Positions 15,910 to 24,494 of a DNA stretch of 43,374 nt are shown piece after piece. The translations under genes and the position numbers were made by a program. Origin of the DNA: an uncultured bacterium (GTDB taxonomy: Bacteria > Vulcanimicrobiota > CADAWZ01); NCBI GenBank assembly GCA_949288455.1, contig CASEKF010000043.1, forward strand, positions 1 to 43,374, given 5' to 3'. The first letter of the stretch is position 1. Each line of letters starts with the position of its first letter. The notes beneath the pieces were generated by a model that made no database searches, was not told the DNA's origin, and worked only from the letters and a program-made list of their open reading frames with translations.

Positions 15910-17121
15910 TTAATCAAAAATTTGCTCAGACAATGTATTAAGAGAAGAAGTTATGGTTCGCAAGATATTTTCGTAATGTTCCCCGTCAAAAGATCCTTGT
16001 ACAAGAAGCGAACGTCCTCCTCCTTTGCCTGAAAACTTAGAGTTGATTTCTTTTGAATAAATACGAGCGTCTAACTTCGAATCTTCGGAAACAGCCAAAA
16101 TATATTTATAAGATTTTTCCTCCGGAATACCTAAAAAAACGCAATCTACTCCGGAATTAACAATTTTAGAAGCAACGTTTACAAGATCCTTTAAAGGGAA
16201 TTCAGATTCTACTGAAAAAACGACTCTGAAGTTACCTATAGTTTCGCGGTTTTCTATAAGTTCTTCAGTTCTTTTTTCTAATGCTTTTTGAATCATTGCG
16301 TCTAATAACGCTTTTTTGTCGTCGCATTCATTTTTTAATTTGATAATACCTGACATAAGTTTTTCGCAAGGCAAAGACAAGAAAGAGCCGGCAGATTTTA
16401 TTATTTCGTTTTTCAAATCATAATCTGCCAGGGCCTGCGATCCGCATAAAAAGAACAACCTAGATCCGCCTTTATATTTTTCATGTTTTACTATTTTAAT
16501 AATGCCCACCTCCCCTGTCTGGGAAGTGTGAGTTCCACAACATGCACATATATCCGCCGTACCTGCGACTATAACTTTTATCGGTTCAGTCGTATTAGTC
16601 GGCCTTTTTCTCAAAGCAAGAGCAGACAATTCGGAGTCGTTAGGGAAAAAAGATTTTACTGTTTCGTTTTTCCAAACGGCTTTATTAGCTTCCAGCTGAA
16701 CGGCGGCCACCATATCGGCAGACAATTCTCTATCAAAATCTACGGTATTAAAATCGCTTCCCATATGAAATCCTATATTTTTAATATTATAAAGCGAATA
16801 AACGGTTCCGGAAAGTATATGCTCTCCCGTATGTATCTGCATATTTAAAAATCGTCTGTCAAAATCTATTTGACATTGAAATACTTTATTCTTCTCAAGA
16901 ATTCTGTCGGCTTCATGAAATATAACTCCATTTTCTTCATAAACATGAGTTACTAAAGCCGGACCTATAAAACCGATATCCGACGGTTGTCCCCCTCCTT
17001 CAGGAAAAAAACAAGTTTTATCAAGAACAATAAGATTCTTGCCTTCTCTTACAAAAGAATCTACAACCAAACCGGAAAAAGATTGCAAATAATAATCTAA
17101 ATCATAAAGTTTTTCAGTCAT
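15910..17121 (-). CDS. alaX: Alanyl-tRNA editing protein (AlaX-L type)
   Basis: A free-standing relative of the AlaRS editing domain that hydrolyses mischarged Ser- or Gly-tRNA-Ala. In the 403-residue product: 'FPEGGGQPSD' near residue 39, zinc ligands HTGEH (H97, H101) and CCGTH (C194, H198), and a C-terminal DHHA1-like domain ending in 'SGKGGGR'. The DHHA1 part makes it the long AlaX form. I take the ATG at 17121 because GGAGAGG lies 4-5 nt upstream; an upstream start at 17163 would overlap the previous gene and has no ribosome binding site. It follows the Ser-repeat gene by 38 nt. Together with dtd and pth it adds to the translation-quality genes here. Confidence 0.93.
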   Translation of the reverse strand: MTEKLYDLDYYLQSFSGLVVDSFVREGKNLIVLDKTCFFPEGGGQPSDIGFIGPALVTHVYEENGVIFHEADRILEKNKVFQCQIDFDRRFLNMQIHTGEHILSGTVYSLYNIKNIGFHMGSDFNTVDFDRELSADMVAAVQLEANKAVWKNETVKSFFPNDSELSALALRKRPTNTTEPIKVIVAGTADICACCGTHTSQTGEVGIIKIVKHEKYKGGSRLFFLCGSQALADYDLKNEIIKSAGSFLSLPCEKLMSGIIKLKNECDDKKALLDAMIQKALEKRTEELIENRETIGNFRVVFSVESEFPLKDLVNVASKIVNSGVDCVFLGIPEEKSYKYILAVSEDSKLDARIYSKEINSKFSGKGGGRSLLVQGSFDGEHYENILRTITSSLNTLSEQIFD

Positions 17122-17159
17122 TAAACCTCTCCAAGCGCAATAAGCTGCTATTAGATTAA

Positions 17160-18434
17160 TCAAAATTTGGCTAAATTAAAAATCATTTTAGATACAATCG
17201 GCGATAAAAAAAAGATTAAAATAAAAATAGAAGCAGGAATACAAGATAAAATATAAGAGGAAAGATCAGAAATTTCATTCCAATAGAACAAAGCTTTCTG
17301 ATAAATTATATACATATACCAACCGGCAATAAAAATAAGAAAGTTCAAAAGTTGCCCTGGAGTTCCCCAAGTTTTTTCTATACCGCAAAAATGCAGCCAA
17401 ATAAAACCAATAAGAAGCACAAGAATTCCTGCGCCTAAAATAAACGTTGAAAAACCTAAAGCATATGAGCAAATACCCATATTATCCTTTAAAGTTCCCA
17501 GACCTTTTAGAGATTTAATTAAAGGCGTAAAAATAAGCGGAATTAGAAAATAGAATAAACCCAATAAACCAAGTAAAACGACAAAATTAATTCCTTCCAA
17601 TAGCAATCTGGAATTTAAAGTAGCCGAAGAATTAAATCTATTTACATAAAAAGTATTTAACATTTGAAAAAAACAGAAAAAGAAGCCAAAAAACATACCG
17701 GAGCATAAACAGAAATTAAACGCTTCCATCGGTTTAATTATAAGATTATTAAAAAAATAGGAAGAATTAGCAAATAAATTCAGCAAAATTTCTTTTATTT
17801 TATCAAATGAAAACGAAGCTGGCTCGGAAGAGTCAACAGACTCAGAAAGCTCGGAAGGCTCGGAAAGCTCAGAAGAGTCAGAAGGCTCGGAAGAATCAGA
17901 AGGCTCGGAAGAATCAGAAAGCTCGGAAGGCTCGGAAGAGCCAACAGACTCAGAAAGCTCGGAAGACTCGGAAGGCTCAGAAGAGTCAGAAAGCTCGGAA
18001 GAGTCAGAAGAGTCAGAAGGCTCGGAAGAGTCAGAAGGCTCGGAAGAATCAGAAGACTCAGAAGGCTCAGAAGAGTCAGAAGACTCAACAGACTCAGAAG
18101 GCTCGGAAGAGTCAACAGACTCAGAAGAGTCAGAAGGCTCGGAAGACTCGGAAGAATCCAAAGATTCAGAAAGCTCGGAAAATTCAGCAGATTTGGAAGA
18201 CTCAGCAGATTCCGTAGAGTCAGGAGAATCGGACAAATCAGTAGATGCGGAAGATTCGGAAGAGTCTGCCAAATGACCGTATACTAAACGCGCTTGTTCT
18301 AATTTTCTTCTCGCTTCCTCGCGTTTTTTTCTTAATAAATCAGCCTTTTGACGTATTTCTTCTAAATGTCTTCTAAGTTTTTCAAATTCATCGAGTTCAT
18401 CTACAAGATGATTTGAATCATGAGGGGATTCCAT
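17160..18434 (-). CDS. Ser-Asp/Glu repeat membrane protein with Yip1-like C-terminus
   Basis: The 424-residue product has three parts. Residues 1-50 form a charged coiled coil (EKLRRHLEEIRQKADLLRKK). Residues ~54-205 are an almost pure Ser/Glu/Asp/Pro/Leu repeat (units such as SEPSDSSE), recalling the SD stalks of staphylococcal surface proteins. The rest holds about five membrane segments (e.g. CSGMFFGFFFCFFQML, INFVVLLGLLGLFYFLIPLIF), a topology like Yip1-domain proteins. There is no signal peptide, so the acidic repeat is probably cytoplasmic, unlike surface SD proteins. Start: ATG at 18434 after AAGGAAAA; the TTG at 18482 has no ribosome binding site. It lies between the HEAT gene (55 nt) and alaX. 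Function unknown. Confidence 0.75.
   Translation of the reverse strand: MESPHDSNHLVDELDEFEKLRRHLEEIRQKADLLRKKREEARRKLEQARLVYGHLADSSESSASTDLSDSPDSTESAESSKSAEFSELSESLDSSESSEPSDSSESVDSSEPSESVESSDSSEPSESSDSSEPSDSSEPSDSSDSSELSDSSEPSESSELSESVGSSEPSELSDSSEPSDSSEPSDSSELSEPSELSESVDSSEPASFSFDKIKEILLNLFANSSYFFNNLIIKPMEAFNFCLCSGMFFGFFFCFFQMLNTFYVNRFNSSATLNSRLLLEGINFVVLLGLLGLFYFLIPLIFTPLIKSLKGLGTLKDNMGICSYALGFSTFILGAGILVLLIGFIWLHFCGIEKTWGTPGQLLNFLIFIAGWYMYIIYQKALFYWNEISDLSSYILSCIPASIFILIFFLSPIVSKMIFNLAKF
17820..18275 (-). repeat. Degenerate Ser-Asp/Glu coding repeat
   Basis: About 450 bp built from variants of a 9- and 18-bp unit (plus-strand form GAAGAGTCAGAAGGCTCG). The coding units are SEPSDS, SELSES and similar. 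Substitutions are spread along the array but the frame is kept. Because of the repeat, both strands and several frames are open, which creates long spurious ORFs. Confidence 0.9.
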
Positions 18435-18489
18435 AAAGCAAATTTTCCTTAAAATATTAAAATGTAAATTTAAAGCTATCAAAATAACG

Positions 18490-20058
18490 TTACATATTTC
18501 TCAAAACCCTAGCGGTTACAGCTCTCACCTTCTCGCTTGGATCATCCTTAGTTTTCTTTAAGTACTCCAGCGTTTTAGGATCTTTAATTTGCCCTAAAGC
18601 TTCGACAACCATACTCCTAACTAATTCAGACGAATCGTTAATTGCTCCGCCCAAAACGTCTATAACGTCAGGCTTTGAAAAATTGCCTAACGCAAAAGCC
18701 GCGCTTCCTCTTACATATTCGTCGTCGTCCTTCAAAAGCTCAAACAAATTATAAATTGAAGAAGCGTGCGCAATAGTGCCTATAGATCGAATCGCAAGGC
18801 CTCTTATCTGTCCTCCGCAAGATTTATCAAGAGCTATATCCATTAAAGCTTCTGCGACTTCAGGTTCAGTAAAAGCTCCAAGACCAATAATTAAAATTTT
18901 TCTAACGTCTGAAGAAGGATCTTTTAAAAGCGGGAACAGACTATTAGCGGTACCGGGACGTTTTAGCTTAGTGATAATTTTAATGCAGGAAAGACGATTT
19001 TTATCATCTTCAGATTTTAACAAAGGCTGTAGGAGATCCGCGGTATTAGGATGTCCCATGTCGACTATAGCTTCTTCAATTTTAGTTCTAAAAGGTTCCG
19101 AAGCCGTTTGAAGATTATCAATCATAGTCTTCAGAACAGTTGCGTTCTGAGTTTTTGACAATGCCTTCAAAGTGGCTAGGCGATAATCCATATCGACGTT
19201 TTCGTTAGATAAAACGCTTAAAAGCTTAGGAGTAGCCTTATCTGATTTTTTCTCGCATAAGATATAAAGACAGGCCGATCTAACGTCGGGATTTGAATCT
19301 TCTAAACCTTTAAGAAATATGTCTACGGTTTTATCAGTCTTAATTCTGCCTATTGCCGTATAAACCGCCACCAAATTATCGCCCTTTTCCCTTTCTAAAC
19401 TCATTGTCAAAGGTCCTAAAACGCGATCTGAATCAATGCTTCCTAAGGCAAACGCGGCTCTTTTTCTTATCTCGTCGGAACCGCCTGCTAAAAGCTTACT
19501 CAAAAACTCAATAACCTCCCTCGACTTTGCTAAGTTAAGATCTTTACAAGCTTTCGCTCTTGCAGCTTCATTCTCATTTATCAAAGCCTCTCTTAATGAA
19601 GACGCAATCTGAGGGCTTACGTTTGATAAAAAATCGGAAAAAGCGTCTAAAACCTTAGGCGAAGAGTCAGACAAAGTTTCAACGACGGCGCAAGCTACTT
19701 CAATAGACTTAAATTCGGATAGAGCTCTTATCGCTTCGCTTTTAATCGACTCCAAAGGATCCTTCAAAAACTCGATAAGAATAACTTCCGTAGAAGGAGT
19801 TTTTTGACTCTCAAGGCTACGGATACAATGAACCCTTAAATGCTCGCTGTTAGCGACGTCTCTAGCAAATTCCGCTAAAACGTTCTCGGCTGCTTCGCAA
19901 TAATTTTCGCCGGAAATTCTGCCTAAAGCATACGCCGCTTTAATTCGTTTAGAATCGTCCTTGTATGTAAACAAAATATTTTTTAAAGCGTCGATATCCT
20001 TATTTTTTTCTAACTTATCAGTATTTACAGGAAATAGCTGAGCTAACGATTTAAACAT
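18490..20058 (-). CDS. HEAT-repeat protein
   Basis: The 522-residue protein consists almost entirely of about 14-15 helical HEAT/PBS-lyase-type repeats of ~31 residues with signatures such as 'DPSSDVRKILIIGLGAF', 'DDDEYVRGSAAFALGNF' and 'DSSELVRSMVVEALGQI'. These form a superhelical scaffold for protein contacts. No signal peptide, membrane segment or catalytic domain is seen, so a cytoplasmic adaptor is likely; the partner is unknown. The ATG at 20058 follows GAGGTG; a GTG at 20067 lies inside that ribosome binding site and is rejected. It sits between gspF and the Ser-repeat membrane protein on the same strand, so these two may work together. Confidence 0.88.
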   Translation of the reverse strand: MFKSLAQLFPVNTDKLEKNKDIDALKNILFTYKDDSKRIKAAYALGRISGENYCEAAENVLAEFARDVANSEHLRVHCIRSLESQKTPSTEVILIEFLKDPLESIKSEAIRALSEFKSIEVACAVVETLSDSSPKVLDAFSDFLSNVSPQIASSLREALINENEAARAKACKDLNLAKSREVIEFLSKLLAGGSDEIRKRAAFALGSIDSDRVLGPLTMSLEREKGDNLVAVYTAIGRIKTDKTVDIFLKGLEDSNPDVRSACLYILCEKKSDKATPKLLSVLSNENVDMDYRLATLKALSKTQNATVLKTMIDNLQTASEPFRTKIEEAIVDMGHPNTADLLQPLLKSEDDKNRLSCIKIITKLKRPGTANSLFPLLKDPSSDVRKILIIGLGAFTEPEVAEALMDIALDKSCGGQIRGLAIRSIGTIAHASSIYNLFELLKDDDEYVRGSAAFALGNFSKPDVIDVLGGAINDSSELVRSMVVEALGQIKDPKTLEYLKKTKDDPSEKVRAVTARVLRNM

Positions 20059-20082
20059 AATAAACACCTCAATTTCAATGCG

Positions 20083-20091
20083 ATTTTAGCA
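20083..20091 (-). promoter_or_regulatory. Extended -10 promoter element for the HEAT gene
   Basis: TGCTAAAAT on the minus strand matches an extended -10 (TGnTATAAT) 25 nt before the HEAT gene start. No good -35 box is visible. Confidence 0.35.
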
Positions 20092-20168
20092 TGAAAGTCA
20101 AAATATTGATAAAATAAAAAAATTCTTATCTTAAGCAAATTTTTCCTTTTAACTTATTATAAGACGCG

Positions 20169-21338
20169 TTATTTCATCAAAGAATTTATCTCAAAAATAG
20201 GCAAAAGTACCGCTATAACAATAAAACCTACCGATATTCCGAGAAAAACTATCATAGCCGGCTCAAACAAATGAATAAAAAAAGTAATCTTTCTATCCGC
20301 TTCTTTTTCGTAAAAATCAGCGGCGGCATTCATCATATTTTCCAGTTCTCCCGTCTGCTGGCCGGTTTCAACCATATTAACAAGAAGAGGAGGGAAAAAG
20401 CTTGCAAGAGAATGAGATAAAGAATTTCCCTTTTCAACGTTTTTCTCTACCGTCTCCAAAGCGTTTTCAAGAGAAACGTTATCTACTACGCCTCTGGACG
20501 CTTCCAAAGCTTTCAAAAGCGGTATGCCTCCTCCATGCAGCATACCTAAAGTCCTGGCCCAGCGAGCATAACTTATAAAACGATAAGCCTGCCCTAAAAA
20601 CGGCAAAGAAGTTTTGATATTATCCTTATAAGACTTAGGAACATATTTAACAAAAATAAAAATAAATAGACAAACGGAAGCAATAAGCCATATGAAATTG
20701 TTTTTCAAAAATAAGCCGAAAGAAACTAAAATCTGACTGATAATAGGAAGCTGTCTCCCAAATGAATCGAAAATATCCAATAAAATAGGAGTTATATAAG
20801 TTAATATAAACAATATTAAAATAACCGAACAAACAAGAACGACGGAAGGATAGACCATAGCCGAAGTTATTTTTTTTACGGATTCCGATTCTTTTTCAAG
20901 AAAATACGCGTATCGTTCTAAAATCAGCTCCAAATTGCCTACGGCTTCGCCTGCGGCAGCCATTTTAACAAGAAGAGGCGGAAAATTTTTTTCCATCTCA
21001 AGAGCGGCGGTAAAACTTTTACCTTCCTGTATCAAAGTCTTCACACGCGCCAAAGCTCGAGATAAATCCTTAGACTCAGATTGCGACATAATGGAATCAA
21101 GAGCCTTAACCATCGGAATCCCGGATCTTAAAAGAGCTGATAGCTGCGTAAGAACAAAAGATAAGCTATCGTTTGTCAAAGCCCCCTTAGAAATAGTTTT
21201 TACGTCTATACTTATATCTTTAGGAAACAAGCCCTGCACTTTCAATCGTTCATATATAATTTTTCTAGAAGGAGCGTCCATAAGGCCTGAGACTATCTTA
21301 CCATAGCGATTGTACGCTTTATACTCATATAAAGGCAT
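20169..21338 (-). CDS. Type II secretion / type IV pilus inner-membrane platform protein (GspF/PilC)
   Basis: The 389-residue product shows the GspF fold: N-terminal 'PLYEYKAYNRYGKIVSGLMDAPS', then two homologous T2SSF domains, each with 'L..LL.SGIP...AL' ('LSALLRSGIPMVKALDSIM'; 'LGMLHGGGIPLLKALEAS') and 'FPPLLV.M...GE..G.LE' ('FPPLLVKMAAAGEAVGNLE'; 'FPPLLVNMVETGQQTGELE'). Three membrane segments are visible (near residues 170, 220 and 370). It is the platform on which the secretion or pilus ATPase drives pseudopilin assembly. No GspE, GspG or PilT gene is adjacent, so it depends on genes elsewhere. The ATG follows a GGGGGAAGGG stretch. Divergent from the GNAT-like gene. Confidence 0.93.
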   Translation of the reverse strand: MPLYEYKAYNRYGKIVSGLMDAPSRKIIYERLKVQGLFPKDISIDVKTISKGALTNDSLSFVLTQLSALLRSGIPMVKALDSIMSQSESKDLSRALARVKTLIQEGKSFTAALEMEKNFPPLLVKMAAAGEAVGNLELILERYAYFLEKESESVKKITSAMVYPSVVLVCSVILILFILTYITPILLDIFDSFGRQLPIISQILVSFGLFLKNNFIWLIASVCLFIFIFVKYVPKSYKDNIKTSLPFLGQAYRFISYARWARTLGMLHGGGIPLLKALEASRGVVDNVSLENALETVEKNVEKGNSLSHSLASFFPPLLVNMVETGQQTGELENMMNAAADFYEKEADRKITFFIHLFEPAMIVFLGISVGFIVIAVLLPIFEINSLMK

Positions 21339-21422
21339 AAGCCCTTCCCCCTAAACTTAATAAAAAAAAATTCTGGAAGACGATAAATATTCCTTTTATC
21401 AAAAACTTATAAAAGGAAAGAG

Positions 21423-21446
21423 ATGAAAAGCGCAAAATATATATAA
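21423..21446 (+). other. Possible 7-codon leader ORF before the GNAT-like gene
   Basis: AAAGGAAAGAG precedes an ATG opening MKSAKYI-stop, which ends two bases before the ATG of the 194-aa gene. The larger gene has no ribosome binding site of its own, only ATATATAATT, so it may be translated by coupling to this mini-ORF. Confidence 0.35.
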
Positions 21447-21448
21447 TT

Positions 21449-22033
21449 ATGATTACAGGCAGCAAAATTATATTAACTAGTTTAAATTACGAAGATTTTA
21501 TTAAATTTATCGCAAACATATGGCCGGAATGTTACGAATACACTCAAAGCGATATTTTCTCGTATGGACTAAAAATACATTCGATAAAAGAATCTCGAAA
21601 AAATATCTATTACGCTTTTTCAATATATTCGAACGCTTTAAAAGCTAATATCGGAACTATCTGGTTAGAAAATATAAAATTGGCAAGCGGCACGGCCAAA
21701 CTAAACGTCTTAGCGTCGAGAAGACTTCAAGATATTGCGTCGGAAATATCAGAAGGAATAAGTCTTTTCGTAAAAATTATAGTCGAATACGTAAACTTAA
21801 ATAAAATTTATTGTAGAATACCTGACGAAAATACGCTTTTAAAAGAAATTTTTAAACAAGCTGCATTCGAAGAAGAAGCCCTTTTAAAAGGGGAATATTT
21901 TAAAGGGGGACAATATAAAGACGTCAGTAGATTAGCGTTTTTCAGAAATGCGCATAAAATGCCATCGCAAAAAAAATCGGCTAATCCCATAGAAATACAA
22001 TGGTTTCAATCCTCAAAATATCACAGAAAATAA
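21449..22033 (+). CDS. GNAT-like acetyltransferase (tentative)
   Basis: The 194-residue protein resembles the RimJ/RimL branch of GNAT acetyltransferases mainly in its second half: a 'VNLNKIYCRIPDEN' strand, then 'LKEIFKQAAFEEEALLKGEYFKGGQYKDVSRLAFFR', which matches the family end 'A..lGF..EG.lr......g.y.Dv'. The first half is divergent and I cannot point to a clear acetyl-CoA-binding R/QxxGxG/A motif, so it may be inactive or belong to a related fold. Lacking its own ribosome binding site, it may depend on the mini-ORF at 21423. It precedes rapZ by 51 nt and is probably on the same transcript. Confidence 0.5.
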   Translation: MITGSKIILTSLNYEDFIKFIANIWPECYEYTQSDIFSYGLKIHSIKESRKNIYYAFSIYSNALKANIGTIWLENIKLASGTAKLNVLASRRLQDIASEISEGISLFVKIIVEYVNLNKIYCRIPDENTLLKEIFKQAAFEEEALLKGEYFKGGQYKDVSRLAFFRNAHKMPSQKKSANPIEIQWFQSSKYHRK

Positions 22034-22084
22034 TATCTATAATTTTTACCGTACGACAGAATAACAAATAATAAGGCAAAAAAC

Positions 22085-22996
22085 ATGAATATAAACGAGT
22101 CCGACATAATACAAGAAAATCAGAACGAAGAAAATCCAAACGGCAATATTATAGTAATCACCGGCTTATCAGGCGCCGGTAAAAGTTTATCTTTAAAATG
22201 TTTAGAAGATATGGATTTTTTCTGCGTTGACAATCTGCTGCCGGCGTTAATACCTAAATTCGTACAGCTATGCGCTTCGTCCGATATGAATAAAATCGCT
22301 TTCGTCATAGACATAAGAGGCAGAAAATTTTTTAAAGAACTTGTTTCCGCGCTTAAAGAAATTCCATCTTATGGATTTAAATACCAAATCGTATTTTTTG
22401 AAGCTTCAGACGATATTCTGATCAGAAGATTTAGCGAAACCAGAAGAAGACATCCGTTAGCGCATAAAGGAAGACTGCTCGACGGAATTACTTACGAACG
22501 CAAACAACTTGAAGAGATAAGGGGCATGGCTGACAGAATTATCGATACGTCAAAGTTGCCTCCAAACAGATTAAAATACGAACTTGCCTCTCTTACAGGC
22601 TCCAATTATAACGCGGAAGACAATTTAAACATTACCGTAGTAGCTTTCGGTTTTAAATACGGTATACCAATAGACGCCGATCTTGTTTACGACGTAAGAT
22701 TTCTTCCCAACCCATACTATATAGACGAATTAAGACATCTTACGGGAAATAACGATCCGGTTAAAGATTATGTCATGCAACAAGATGAAACGGCCGATTT
22801 TCTTAAACGTTTTTTAGACTTCAACACGTATTTAGTCCCTAAATTTATTCGAGAAGGCAAAGCTAATCTGACTATCGGAGTAGGATGTACAGGCGGAAAA
22901 CATAGATCGGTAGTAATAGCGAACGAACTTTCAAGAACCCTTAAAGAAGCAAATTATAAAGTTCAAACAGAATATAGAGATTTAAAAATTTCATAA
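22085..22996 (+). CDS. rapZ: RNase adapter / nucleotide-binding protein RapZ (YvcJ)
   Basis: The 303-residue product has the P-loop 'GLSGAGKS' at 27-34, 'MDFFCVDNLLPALIPKF', 'FSETRRRHPLAHKG', and the C-terminal RapZ signature 'IGVGCTGGKHRSVVIA'. In E. coli RapZ steers RNase E to a small RNA controlling amino-sugar synthesis; in Bacillus YvcJ binds nucleotides and affects competence. Residues 1-20 are an acidic, poorly conserved extension. Start ATG after AAGGCAAAAAAC. It is followed after 28 nt by yvcK, a neighbour pairing known from Firmicutes and others, though whiA, the usual third member there, is absent. Confidence 0.95.
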   Translation: MNINESDIIQENQNEENPNGNIIVITGLSGAGKSLSLKCLEDMDFFCVDNLLPALIPKFVQLCASSDMNKIAFVIDIRGRKFFKELVSALKEIPSYGFKYQIVFFEASDDILIRRFSETRRRHPLAHKGRLLDGITYERKQLEEIRGMADRIIDTSKLPPNRLKYELASLTGSNYNAEDNLNITVVAFGFKYGIPIDADLVYDVRFLPNPYYIDELRHLTGNNDPVKDYVMQQDETADFLKRFLDFNTYLVPKFIREGKANLTIGVGCTGGKHRSVVIANELSRTLKEANYKVQTEYRDLKIS

Positions 22997-23024
22997 TTTC
23001 ATTTCTATCATCACACTTTAAAAA

Positions 23025-24377
23025 ATGACATATGTACGAAATATCGTGATAAATATATTAAAATGGCTGTCTCCGGGTATGGAAGTAAAAAGATGGTTCA
23101 TACTTTCATGCTTCGGGGTTCTTATCTTCTCGCTTGGCTTTTTCCTACTCACCGATATCAGGCAGGCAGTGGCAATCGAATATTCAATTATCGATTTTTT
23201 AGCTCAGCATTTTAAAATAAAATTGTCTTCTACAATAATAGATATTTTATTCTGCGCCCTGGGAATTTATATAATGCTTTTCTCACAAAATCAGCTGTTT
23301 CATTCTATCTATACAGTCATAGTGCCTTACGAAAATAAAAAACTAGTAGAAATAATATATGAAAAAAGAAAACTGGACATGGGCTATAAAATAGTGGCGA
23401 TAGGAGGAGGAACCGGACTTTCGACGCTTTTAAGAGGACTTAAGTCATATACGAATAATATTACCGCCGTAGTCACGGTATCTGACGACGGAGGAAGTTC
23501 AGGCAGATTAAGAGACGATTTTGGAATGCTCCCGCCGGGAGATATAAGAAACTGCCTTGTAGCCTTGGCAAAAGACGAATCTATGCTTTCGTCATTATTT
23601 CAATACCGATTCACGTCCGGAAGCGGCCTCGACGGGCATAGCTTTGGAAATTTATTTCTGGCAGCGTTAAACAATATAGCGGGAGACGATTTTCAGAAAG
23701 CCGTTAAAATGTCAGGAGACATTTTAAGCATAAAAGGTAAAGTTTACCCGGCTACGCTTCAAAAAACCGTATTGTGCGCAGAAATGAATTCGGGAGAAAT
23801 TGTCTGCGGGGAATCCCTTATACCAAAACATAACGGAAAAATAAAAAAAATCTTTCTTAAACCTAAAAAATGTTCTCCCTTGCCGGAGGTAATTCAAGCC
23901 ATCAAAGAAGCCGATCTTATCTTGCTTGGTCCGGGCAGCCTATACACAAGCATATTGCCAAATCTTCAGGTTGAAGACATAGTTAAAGAAATAAAAGCTT
24001 CGCAGGCAAAAAAAATATATATATGCAATATCATGACTCAAATGGGCGAAACGTCAAGCTTCACGGCTTCCGATCATCTTCAGGCTTTATATGATAACTC
24101 GGAAGATAACTTAGTTGACGCAATAATAGTCAACACGTCTAACCCATCCTCTTTATCTGAGAAATACAAAGACGAAAACTCATACTTCGTCACGCCTGAT
24201 ATTGAAAAACTAAAAGAGATGGGAATAGAAATTATAGAAGCGGCATTGATTAACGGAGACTCGGAACATATTCGACACGATTCTCAATTGCTTGCGGAAG
24301 TAATCATAAAACATGCCGCGTCAAAAATAGCAAACGAGAAAACGGGAATATGGAAAATAATCACAGGAAAAAAATAA
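23025..24377 (+). CDS. yvcK: YvcK/CofD-like gluconeogenesis and envelope factor with membrane anchor
   Basis: The 450-residue product ends in a CofD-like Rossmann domain: 'KIVAIGGGTGLSTLLRGLK' (~125), 'VVTVSDDGGSSGRLR', 'GMLPPGDIRNCLVALA', 'LDGHSFGNLFLAAL' and 'LGPGSLYTSILPNL'. Bacillus YvcK binds UDP-sugars and is needed for growth on gluconeogenic carbon and for cell-wall synthesis. Here about 115 extra N-terminal residues carry two membrane segments (near 24-42 and 68-88), the long form seen in several phyla, so the protein is membrane-bound. The ATG at 23025 has no strong ribosome binding site and lies 28 nt after rapZ. Confidence 0.93.
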   Translation: MTYVRNIVINILKWLSPGMEVKRWFILSCFGVLIFSLGFFLLTDIRQAVAIEYSIIDFLAQHFKIKLSSTIIDILFCALGIYIMLFSQNQLFHSIYTVIVPYENKKLVEIIYEKRKLDMGYKIVAIGGGTGLSTLLRGLKSYTNNITAVVTVSDDGGSSGRLRDDFGMLPPGDIRNCLVALAKDESMLSSLFQYRFTSGSGLDGHSFGNLFLAALNNIAGDDFQKAVKMSGDILSIKGKVYPATLQKTVLCAEMNSGEIVCGESLIPKHNGKIKKIFLKPKKCSPLPEVIQAIKEADLILLGPGSLYTSILPNLQVEDIVKEIKASQAKKIYICNIMTQMGETSSFTASDHLQALYDNSEDNLVDAIIVNTSNPSSLSEKYKDENSYFVTPDIEKLKEMGIEIIEAALINGDSEHIRHDSQLLAEVIIKHAASKIANEKTGIWKIITGKK

Positions 24378-24494
24378 ATCAAATTTATAATTCATACCCT
24401 GGACACGTTCGCGTAACTAGTCGACACAAATTACGTTGAATATGCTAAAAACAAACGATAAATCAAACGCCCAAGCATATCGAAAGGAGAAAAA

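Noticed and set aside
17795-18115. 106-codon minus-strand ORF of Leu/Pro/Ser repeats
   Set aside because: Another frame of the same repeat array, kept open by its periodicity, with no start signal.
17807-18217. 136-codon plus-strand ORF of Lys-Ala-Arg-Lys-Ser-Gln repeats
   Set aside because: It is the complementary frame of the Ser-Asp/Glu coding repeat. The minus-strand frame has a ribosome binding site, a coiled coil and membrane segments.
17820-18275. CRISPR-like array
   Set aside because: There are no alternating repeats and unique spacers; this is a continuous in-frame coding repeat.
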